Positions 1 to 5,645 of a stretch of DNA of 7,648 nucleotides are shown here, in pieces. How positions within the stretch are numbered: position 1 is the first letter of the stretch; each line of letters starts with the position of its first letter. The position numbers and the translations under genes are program-made. Under the pieces are notes generated by a model. The model had not been told where the DNA came from. It searched no databases and saw only the letters and a list, made by a program, of their open reading frames with translations. Origin of the DNA: Bacteroidota bacterium (GTDB taxonomy: Bacteria; Bacteroidota; Bacteroidia; Flavobacteriales; Flavobacteriaceae); contig SMXJ01000140.1 of the NCBI GenBank assembly GCA_004356305.1, positions 1-7,648 on the forward strand. The letters are read 5' to 3'.

Positions 1-135
1 CAGATAACGGTTTGGAAAAAGATGAATTAGATCCTGAAAGGTTTGAATTCCCAGTTCTTTTTTAAGCAATTCGGCTCGATTGGGACCTACGCCCTTGAGG
101 TAATCGATTGGAGTTTGCAGGAAATTGGAATTCAT
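1..135 (-). CDS. recG: ATP-dependent DNA helicase RecG, N-terminal fragment (runs off left edge)
   Basis: The reverse strand from the ATG at 135 reads 45 uninterrupted codons to the window edge. The peptide begins MNSNFLQTPIDYLKGVGPNR and continues with AELLKKELGI and LIHLFPNRYL. The 'LKGVGPNRAELLKKELGI...FPNRY' pattern is the conserved start of RecG, just before its wedge domain. RecG is a cytoplasmic superfamily 2 helicase that remodels stalled replication forks and branch-migrates recombination intermediates. Only the first few percent of a roughly 700-residue protein is present, so the wedge and helicase motifs cannot be checked. The ATG fits because the recognisable homology starts a few residues after it. 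The gene is divergent from the aminopeptidase gene across a 136-bp gap. No clear promoter of its own (CAAAnnTA read on the plus strand) was found in that gap. Confidence 0.88.
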   Translation of the reverse strand, partial: MNSNFLQTPIDYLKGVGPNRAELLKKELGIQTFQDLIHLFPNRYL

Positions 136-165
136 AAAACGAAGTTAATCATTTAAGAAACATTG

Positions 166-173
166 TAAATTTG
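166..173 (+). promoter_or_regulatory. Candidate -7 promoter element upstream of the aminopeptidase gene
   Basis: The octamer TAAATTTG matches the Bacteroidota -7 consensus TAnnTTTG at every fixed position and points toward the aminopeptidase-patatin unit. No TTTG lies 17 to 23 bases upstream (the region reads GAAGTTAATC), so the -33 half is missing. It would imply a leader of about 90 nt. In AT-rich DNA a single such octamer can occur by chance, so this is tentative. Confidence 0.3.
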
Positions 174-210
174 TGAGTGGTCAATTATGTACCAAGATGA
201 TTTCAAATTG

Positions 211-230
211 AAAATTGAACTTTGAATTTT
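211..230. repeat. AT-rich imperfect palindrome in the recG/aminopeptidase gap
   Basis: AAAATTGAACTTTGAATTTT is an imperfect inverted repeat. Six outer pairs (AAAATT/AATTTT) match, then a G:G mismatch, then two more pairs around the centre. It lies 41 bases before the aminopeptidase start and would be in that gene's leader if the element at 166-173 is used. It could be a protein-binding site, a weak hairpin, or simply low-complexity AT sequence. Confidence 0.3.
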
Positions 231-271
231 GTAATTTCCCTCTTTGGTAAAATAATAGCTCAGCAATACAC

Positions 272-2335
272 ATGAAACAGTTTTTGATAGTTTTATTCTT
301 ATTTATTTCCTTCGGAATTGATGCCCAGCAAACAGATATTGTTGACTTTACTAAAATTGATGCGGTCGTTGAACCAATGAGCTCCACAGGGATGATTGTA
401 GGCCGTGTTGCAGTCTCATTTAATATGTTACGATCGGCAGACTCTGTTTATCTCGATGCGATTAACATGAATGTATATGATAGTAAGGGATCGCTGAGCT
501 TACGGTCAAGCCAGGATAAAATTTGGTTAATAGGCCCATTCATATCAAATACCAGCTATACCATTCGGTTTGATTATCAGACCAAACCGAAACAATCTCT
601 TTATTTCACCGATGATCAAATTTGGACACAGGGACAGGGAAAGTACACATCACACTGGCTCCCCAGTATCGATGATATGAACGATAAGATAGAATTTGAT
701 CTTGAGATCATAGCTGAAAAAACCAAAACGGTAATAGCCAGCGGTAATTTGAAAAAGCTTAAAATTACCGAAGGAGGACTTGTAGATCATTGGATATTCG
801 ATATGGAAAAACCCATGTCCAGTTATCTGGTAGCATTTGTGATCGGTGATTTTGAAAAGCTGAATATCAGTTCGAATTCAGGAGTACCTATTGAATTATA
901 TTACAGACCCAAAGATTCCTTAAAAGCCGAACCCACCTACCGGTACACCAAAGAGATCTTCGATTTTCTTGAAACTGAGATCGGATTTCCCTACCCCTGG
1001 CAAAACTACAAGCAGGTTCCGGTACGAGATTTTTTATACGCCGGAATGGAGAATACTACAGCAACTATTTTTTCTGAAGCATTCGTTGTGGATTCCGTCG
1101 GATTTACCGACCGGAATTATGTGAATGTAAATGCACATGAACTGGCCCACCACTGGTTTGGTAATCTGGTTACCGAGACGAGTGGAACCCATCATTGGTT
1201 GCATGAAGGCTTTGCAACATACTATGCTTTGCTCGCGGAAAAGGAACTATTCGGAGAAGATTATTTCTATTGGAAATTATACAATACCGCCGAACAGCTT
1301 AAATCATTAAGTGATGAGGGAAAAGGAGAATCCCTGCTGAACCCTGAGGCATCATCGTTGACTTTTTACGAAAAAGGCGCCTGGGCATTGCATATTTTAA
1401 AGGAATTGATAGGAGAGGAGGCATTTAAGACTTCAGTAAAAAATTACCTTGAAAAACATAAATTCCGGAATGTTACTACCAGCCATTTTCTAACCGAAGT
1501 GAAAGCGGTCACAACGATAGATATTACAGAATGGGAAGCGGATTGGTTACAACAATCGGCATTTAAAGCACAGCAGGCCTACGAATCGTTAAAACGATCC
1601 ACTCTGATTATAAGGTATTTCGAAGTTCAAAATTTGAGGAAAATGTCGTTGGCAGATAAAAAAAGTCCGCTACTCGCTTCCACCGAACTTTTTGATAATG
1701 ATTATTTGGGACAGGAGATCATCTATCAATTAGCCGAAGAGCCCATAAGTGAAACTCTGGCATTGTACAAAATGGGATTCGGGAGTATCAGTATATTTGT
1801 GAGGCAGGCGATCGCTCTTTCGTTGTTGAATATTCCTTCGGAATTACAAACTGAATATGAATCCTTGTTGGATGATAATTCCTATCTGACCAAAGAAGCC
1901 GCTTTGTATAATTTGTGGATGTCCTTTCCTGAAAAACGCTATGAATATTTAGATAAAACGAGGACTGTCGTGGGATTTCAGGATAAAAATTTGCGACAAT
2001 TATGGTTGGTTCTTGCACTCAAAACCGAGGGTTATATGACGTCAGCCAAGCCTATTTTTACCAGGGAGCTGAGAAGTTATACTACCTCAGCATACAGTTT
2101 TGAAATACGGCAAAAAGCGTTTGAATATATAGATATATTGGGATTATACGATGATCAGGTACTTAAGGATCTCGTCGATGCTTGTGAACATCACAATTGG
2201 CGTTTTAGAAATTATACTCGTAACTTATTGGACGAGGTGTTGGAGATCGGCACCTATAAGGATCGGTTATTGATCTTAGCCTGGGAAGGGGATGAGAAAA
2301 CGTCTAACTATTTACAAAAAATACTAGAGAAATGA
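272..2335 (+). CDS. Secreted M1-family zinc metallo-aminopeptidase
   Basis: This 687-aa protein is a gluzincin peptidase that should remove N-terminal residues from peptides. Residues 1-18 form a signal peptide (basic MK, hydrophobic core, likely cleavage after A18 before QQ). No lipobox cysteine is seen, so it is probably periplasmic or released rather than a lipoprotein. The N-terminal beta domain spans roughly 20-205. The substrate-binding AGMEN (257-261) stands in for the usual GAMEN/GGMEN. The zinc site is HELAH at 289-293 with the third ligand E312 (HEGFA), which is the exact HExxH-x18-E spacing of family M1. The likely catalytic tyrosine is Y366 in FYEKGA. The C-terminal third is helix-rich and repeat-like, as in other M1 enzymes. 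All catalytic residues are present, so it should be active; substrate preference cannot be read. No Shine-Dalgarno is evident before the ATG, as is common in this phylum. The stop overlaps the start of the downstream patatin gene. Confidence 0.93.
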   Translation: MKQFLIVLFLFISFGIDAQQTDIVDFTKIDAVVEPMSSTGMIVGRVAVSFNMLRSADSVYLDAINMNVYDSKGSLSLRSSQDKIWLIGPFISNTSYTIRFDYQTKPKQSLYFTDDQIWTQGQGKYTSHWLPSIDDMNDKIEFDLEIIAEKTKTVIASGNLKKLKITEGGLVDHWIFDMEKPMSSYLVAFVIGDFEKLNISSNSGVPIELYYRPKDSLKAEPTYRYTKEIFDFLETEIGFPYPWQNYKQVPVRDFLYAGMENTTATIFSEAFVVDSVGFTDRNYVNVNAHELAHHWFGNLVTETSGTHHWLHEGFATYYALLAEKELFGEDYFYWKLYNTAEQLKSLSDEGKGESLLNPEASSLTFYEKGAWALHILKELIGEEAFKTSVKNYLEKHKFRNVTTSHFLTEVKAVTTIDITEWEADWLQQSAFKAQQAYESLKRSTLIIRYFEVQNLRKMSLADKKSPLLASTELFDNDYLGQEIIYQLAEEPISETLALYKMGFGSISIFVRQAIALSLLNIPSELQTEYESLLDDNSYLTKEAALYNLWMSFPEKRYEYLDKTRTVVGFQDKNLRQLWLVLALKTEGYMTSAKPIFTRELRSYTTSAYSFEIRQKAFEYIDILGLYDDQVLKDLVDACEHHNWRFRNYTRNLLDEVLEIGTYKDRLLILAWEGDEKTSNYLQKILEK

Positions 2336-3243
2336 GAGCATTGGTTATATCGGGTGGAGGGAGTAAAGGCGCATTTGCAGGTGGTGTGGCGCAATATTTA
2401 TTGGAAACTTCTCATATATATGACCTGTTTGTAGGGACTTCCACGGGTAGCTTGTTAATCCCTCATTTGGCATTGAACAAGGTAGCTAAGATCAGGGAAA
2501 TATATACATCGATAGATCAGTCGAGTATATTCAGCAGTTGCCCATTTGTGATTAAAAAGGAAAAATACGGCATTAGGCAAATTGGGATCAATCATTTCAA
2601 CGTAATAAAAAATATCGTCAAAGGAAGAAAGACCTTTGGAGAAAGCCACAATTTAAAGAAACTTATTATTGAGGTTTTTACGGAAGAAGAGTTCAACAAA
2701 CTCAAGGAGAGTTCCATCGATATTGTTGTCACCGTATCAAACCTTTCGCTCAACCAGATAGAGTATAAATCCATAAATGATTGTAGTTACACCGATTTTT
2801 GTGACTGGATTTGGATTTCTTGCAATTACACACCTTTTATGAGTTTGGCAAAAAAGGGAGGCTGCGAATATGCAGATGGTGGTTTTGGCAGCGTGGTGCC
2901 CATCGAGGAGGCGATCAATAGGGGAGCGACCGAGGTTGACGTGATCGTTTTAGAAACAGAAGTTACCCATTACAATCGGATGCCATCTAAAAATCCGTTT
3001 TCGTTGCTTACCAGCATGTTTGCTTTCATGGTAGATAGGATAGAAAAGCAGAATATTCGCATAGGTAAATTTACCGCCGTTCACAATGATGCAATTATCA
3101 ATTTGTATTATACTCCTACCCTTCTAACCACTAATTCGTTGATATTCGACAAAGAAAAAATGACAGAGTGGTGGGAAAGTGGTTTTCAGTATGCAAAACA
3201 GAAAAACATCGAGTTGAATGAAATAAAAGGACCGGACGCCTAA
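2332..3243 (+). CDS. Patatin-like phospholipase family protein
   Basis: This 303-aa protein is a predicted serine acyl hydrolase (phospholipase A or lipase type) with a Ser-Asp dyad. The glycine-rich oxyanion loop GGGSKGAF is at 8-15, right after the first beta strand. The nucleophile elbow GTSTG at 35-39 puts the catalytic serine at S37. The second motif YADGG at 180-184 gives the catalytic aspartate D182. No signal peptide or clear membrane helix is seen, so it is probably cytoplasmic or membrane-peripheral. The length fits a single-domain bacterial patatin plus a short C-terminal extension, with no outer-membrane barrel. The ATG shares ATGA with the TGA of the aminopeptidase gene, which suggests one transcript and translational coupling. 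The functional link to a secreted peptidase is unclear. The stop codon overlaps the stop of the convergent membrane-protein gene. Family assignment is firm; the substrate is unknown. Confidence 0.9.
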   Translation: MRALVISGGGSKGAFAGGVAQYLLETSHIYDLFVGTSTGSLLIPHLALNKVAKIREIYTSIDQSSIFSSCPFVIKKEKYGIRQIGINHFNVIKNIVKGRKTFGESHNLKKLIIEVFTEEEFNKLKESSIDIVVTVSNLSLNQIEYKSINDCSYTDFCDWIWISCNYTPFMSLAKKGGCEYADGGFGSVVPIEEAINRGATEVDVIVLETEVTHYNRMPSKNPFSLLTSMFAFMVDRIEKQNIRIGKFTAVHNDAIINLYYTPTLLTTNSLIFDKEKMTEWWESGFQYAKQKNIELNEIKGPDA

Positions 3244-3266
3244 AATAACTCGGATACCTCTTTTTT
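3228..3266. terminator. Candidate bidirectional terminator across the convergent stop codons
   Basis: On the plus strand AGG (3228-3230) and CCG (3232-3234) can pair with CGG (3251-3253) and CCT (3257-3259) around a 16-nt loop, followed by six T at 3261-3266. On the minus strand the same stem is followed by TTTTATTT. It could therefore serve both the patatin gene and the opposing membrane-protein gene. The stem is short, with a 1x3 internal loop, so the call is weak. It lies within the last codons of both genes, which leave no other room for termination. Confidence 0.33.
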
Positions 3267-3764
3267 CATATAGGCAAGGGCTTTTTGGGAGGGTGTGATC
3301 TCTTCCATAAAGTTACGCAATAAATATTCACGAATCCCATCTGCATCACTGGCATTTTCATGCATTACCGCTTGACGAATAACGTGGATCGTCGCATTTT
3401 TCGCAGCATTGATCAAATTCCAACATTCCGGTGTCACATATATTTGTTGAGTAACATTGTGCTCGAATTCCGTTTCTATGTTTTGAATAAGAAGCTTCTC
3501 GTATTTTTCGAGGTCGTCCGAGAAAGGTTTTACACGGATCAATAATTTATTGGGGTCTATGCGCTCTAAAAGCAAAGAAAGTCGCTCATACGCCTGTAAA
3601 CGCATTGGCAACACCTTATTTTGCGCTTCTTTTTGGATCAAATAGCGTCTTCTTCCCTCTTCATTAGCTATGTGTCCTTTAAAAAAATAGTAGACTATAA
3701 TAGCTACTACAATTGCCGGGAGCAGGTAAGCAAAGTAACTGAGGATTTGTGTCATTTCTTCCAT
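3240..3764 (-). CDS. Single-pass membrane protein of unknown function (probable DUF7935-type Bacteroidota protein)
   Basis: This 174-aa protein has one hydrophobic segment at about residues 6-28 (core LLPAIVVAIIVYYFF). A basic stretch follows (GRRRYLIQKE, 37-46), then a soluble, mostly helical domain. RLQAYERLSLLLERIDP at 55-71 and QQIYVTPECWNLINAAKN at 106-123 look like the conserved blocks. From memory this resembles the Bacteroidota-restricted family DUF7935, but that is not verified here. The charge pattern suggests the C-terminal domain is cytoplasmic. No catalytic motif is visible. The frame is open to an ATG at 3791, which would give 183 aa, but that ATG lies inside a strong promoter -7 box, so the ATG at 3764 is preferred; the ATG at 3755 is also possible. 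The gene follows the glutamate-synthase-like gene on the same strand but has its own promoter. Its TAG stop overlaps the patatin TAA in the sequence CTAA. Confidence 0.8.
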   Translation of the reverse strand: MEEMTQILSYFAYLLPAIVVAIIVYYFFKGHIANEEGRRRYLIQKEAQNKVLPMRLQAYERLSLLLERIDPNKLLIRVKPFSDDLEKYEKLLIQNIETEFEHNVTQQIYVTPECWNLINAAKNATIHVIRQAVMHENASDADGIREYLLRNFMEEITPSQKALAYMKKEVSELF

Positions 3765-3784
3765 AAGTATAATATGAGTTTGAA

Positions 3785-3816
3785 CAAACATAGTATGTTT
3801 TACTATACTTTACAAA
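3785..3816 (-). promoter_or_regulatory. Bacteroidota-type promoter of the small membrane-protein gene
   Basis: Read on the minus strand, TTTG (3816-3813), a 20-nt spacer and TATGTTTG (3792-3785) match the Bacteroidota consensus TTTG-N17-23-TAnnTTTG at every fixed position. Transcription would start near 3778-3780, leaving a leader of about 15 nt before the ATG at 3764. It lies in the 78-bp gap after the glutamate-synthase-like gene, so the small gene can be expressed independently of it. Confidence 0.65.
3786..3800. promoter_or_regulatory. Perfect 15-bp palindrome overlapping the -7 box (candidate operator)
   Basis: AAACATA-G-TATGTTT has two perfect 7-bp arms around one central base. The right-hand arm on the minus strand is most of the TATGTTTG -7 element. 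An alternative stem ATAGTA (3790-3795) / TACTAT (3801-3806) overlaps it. A dimeric regulator bound here would block RNA polymerase. AT-richness makes chance symmetry possible, and no regulator gene is nearby. Confidence 0.4.
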
Positions 3817-3842
3817 TCATGCAAATCGAAAGAAACCAGAAA

Positions 3843-5414
3843 TTAATTAATTTTCGGTCCATATTTCCCTCCCAAATACATACAATCCTTTAAATCCTGC
3901 ATATTCGTAAAAGGAACAGGATCTTTCTCGTACATATACGTTCTATCAAGCTCTTTTGAGAGATTTGCGTCGCCTATATTCATATCGATATCACTCATCT
4001 TAAATTGACAGGGATGTTCATAACCCACGGCATGAGTTATTTCTATGAGCTCTTTTCGAAAAGTCCTGAAGTACTGTGCCAGGCGTTCGCTCTTCAACGG
4101 AATATTAATTCCGCCCTGCAACCATTTGCTTTGCGTAGCCACGCCACTTGGACATCTGTTGGTATGGCAAATTTGAGCCTGAATGCAGCCTATGCTCATC
4201 ATAGCCTCACGAGCCACATTGATGCAATCTGCTCCCATGGCAAAGGCCATCGCCGCTTTTGCAGGAAAACCCAATTTTCCGCTTCCTATAAATACGATGC
4301 GCTCTGTAAGGCGTCTTTTCTTAAATACTTTATACAAATCACTAAAACCATAGACCCAGGGAAGGGAAACGTGATCTACAAAACTTGGAGGCGCCGCCCC
4401 GGTTCCCCCTTCGCCACCATCAACCGTAATAAAATCGGGGCCTTTTCCGGTCTCCACCATTAGATCTGCCAACTCCTCCCATTCGTCCAACTTCCCAATC
4501 GCGGCTTTTACTCCAACAGGCAATCCGGTTGCCTCGGCAATTTTTTCAATGAAGTCCAACAGTTCGGGAACATTTGAAAATGCACTGTGATTGGGTGGTG
4601 AGAGCACATCTTTCCCAACTTCCACCCCTCGAATTCTAGCAATTTCTCTGCTGATTTTTGCGCCCGGCAGCACACCTCCTTTACCCGGTTTAGCGCCTTG
4701 CGAAAGCTTCACTTCAATGGCTTTCACAAAGGGATGGTCCTCGACCAATGTGATCAATTTTTCCATGGAGAATCCGCCATCCTCTGCTCGTACTCCAAAA
4801 TACCCTGTTCCAAAATGAAAGACTACATCCCCGCCATGACTGTGATAGGGTGATAATCCGCCTTCACCTGTGTTGTGATAAGCTCCGGCCATTTTGGCTC
4901 CTTTGTTCAAGGATTCCAAAGCTTTGGCCGATAATGACCCAAAACTCATTGCAGAAACATTGATTATGGAAGCCGGACGATAAGGTTTTTTCCTTTTATT
5001 GAAAGCACCCATGACTTTGGCACATGGTAAAAAGTTTTTATCTAGTGTGTTGGGATGATTCTCACCAATTTGAAACGGCATCATAGCATTATTTATGAAA
5101 ATATGATGATGGGCATAGATATCACGATCGGTTCCAAATCCTTCGTAATTATTTTCTTTTTTTGCTGAAGCATAGATCCACCCCCGTTCAATTCGGTTAA
5201 AGGGTAACTCTTCCCGATTATTTGCCACAAAATATTGCCGCATTTCCGGGCCTATCCCTTCGAATAAGTATCGGATATGACCAATAATTGGAAAGTTATG
5301 GCTAATGGTATGCTTCCGCTGAAAAAATATATCCCGCAAAGCGATCATGGCCAAAATAATTAGGATCCAGCCCCACCAAGGGATGCTTTTAATAAATTCA
5401 AATACTGCGTCCAT
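3843..5414 (-). CDS. FMN-binding glutamate synthase family protein, membrane-anchored
   Basis: This 523-aa protein matches the FMN-binding synthase domain of the glutamate synthase large subunit. Residues 9-26 (IPWWGWILIILAMIALRD) form an N-terminal membrane anchor. The TIM-barrel domain follows: SAMSFGSLS at 154-162, KLSQGAKPGKGG at 236-247 (the glutamate synthase signature loop), VDGGEGGTGA at 331-340 and IGSGKLGF at 376-383. Cysteines at 410, 416 and 421 (C-x5-C-x4-C, ending CPSGVATQ) match the 3Fe-4S cluster ligands of glutamate synthase. No N-terminal glutaminase domain, no C-terminal beta-helix domain and no adjacent FAD/NAD(P)H subunit gene are present, so it cannot be a complete canonical GOGAT. 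It might use ammonia, an external electron donor or another substrate. The ATG at 5414 was chosen over an in-frame GTG at 5432 because it leaves a standard short N-terminus before the anchor. No convincing promoter was found upstream. Confidence 0.88.
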   Translation of the reverse strand: MDAVFEFIKSIPWWGWILIILAMIALRDIFFQRKHTISHNFPIIGHIRYLFEGIGPEMRQYFVANNREELPFNRIERGWIYASAKKENNYEGFGTDRDIYAHHHIFINNAMMPFQIGENHPNTLDKNFLPCAKVMGAFNKRKKPYRPASIINVSAMSFGSLSAKALESLNKGAKMAGAYHNTGEGGLSPYHSHGGDVVFHFGTGYFGVRAEDGGFSMEKLITLVEDHPFVKAIEVKLSQGAKPGKGGVLPGAKISREIARIRGVEVGKDVLSPPNHSAFSNVPELLDFIEKIAEATGLPVGVKAAIGKLDEWEELADLMVETGKGPDFITVDGGEGGTGAAPPSFVDHVSLPWVYGFSDLYKVFKKRRLTERIVFIGSGKLGFPAKAAMAFAMGADCINVAREAMMSIGCIQAQICHTNRCPSGVATQSKWLQGGINIPLKSERLAQYFRTFRKELIEITHAVGYEHPCQFKMSDIDMNIGDANLSKELDRTYMYEKDPVPFTNMQDLKDCMYLGGKYGPKIN

Positions 5415-5558
5415 ATAATTCAATTTCCACACCCTAAAGCTATCAAGAATAATTACCTAATTCCATAGGGCTGATGCCATTTTGATTGACATCCTTCGAA
5501 GAGCTAAAGGTATTCAAAATTTCAGCAAAACGAATAGTAGCCTTGTTGTTTATAAATT

Positions 5559-5578
5559 CTGAATAGAGGGGTATTCAG
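5559..5578. repeat. Inverted repeat CTGAATA-N6-TATTCAG upstream of uvrD
   Basis: CTGAATA (5559-5565) and TATTCAG (5572-5578) are perfect 7-bp complementary arms around GAGGGG. The element lies in the divergent region between the glutamate-synthase-like gene and uvrD, 67 bases before the TTG start. It could be an operator or a small hairpin in the uvrD leader. There is no T-run after it, so a terminator is unlikely. Confidence 0.45.
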
Positions 5579-5605
5579 TTCAAGTGATTTTCTGTATTTT
5601 CACCT

Positions 5606-5638
5606 TTCAGAATTACTTCAGAATTACTTCAGAATTAA
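5606..5638 (+). repeat. Three tandem 11-bp repeats immediately upstream of uvrD
   Basis: The unit TTCAGAATTAC occurs at 5606-5616 and 5617-5627, and again at 5628-5638 as TTCAGAATTAA (one mismatch). The array ends 7 bases before the TTG start codon. An inverted copy of the core octamer, ATTCTGAA, is at 5556-5563. The 11-bp period is about one helical turn, so all copies face the same side of the DNA. It may be a regulator-binding array or a slippage-prone tandem duplication in the leader. Confidence 0.7.
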
Positions 5639-5645
5639 CAGAAAA

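Noticed and set aside
181..387. 68-codon minus-strand open frame across the aminopeptidase start
   Set aside because: It overlaps the signal-peptide coding region antisense and has no family resemblance.
3621..3893. 90-codon plus-strand open frame across the promoter region of the small membrane-protein gene
   Set aside because: It is antisense to two real genes and their promoter, with no supporting motif.
4005..4463. 152-codon plus-strand open frame inside the glutamate-synthase-like gene
   Set aside because: It lies antisense to the conserved C-terminal half of that protein, including the Fe-S cysteine region, and has no recognisable motif; a shadow frame.
5435..5442. TAGCTTTA on the minus strand as a -7 box for the glutamate-synthase-like gene
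   Set aside because: It matches seven of eight positions' pattern loosely (final G is A) and has no TTTG at the right distance upstream; too weak to annotate.
5559..5578. Inverted repeat read as a rho-independent terminator
   Set aside because: The stem is AT-rich, no T-run follows on either strand, and no gene ends here.
5595..5602. TATTTTCA as a -7 box for uvrD
   Set aside because: It misses the last two consensus bases and lacks a -33 TTTG at the expected spacing.
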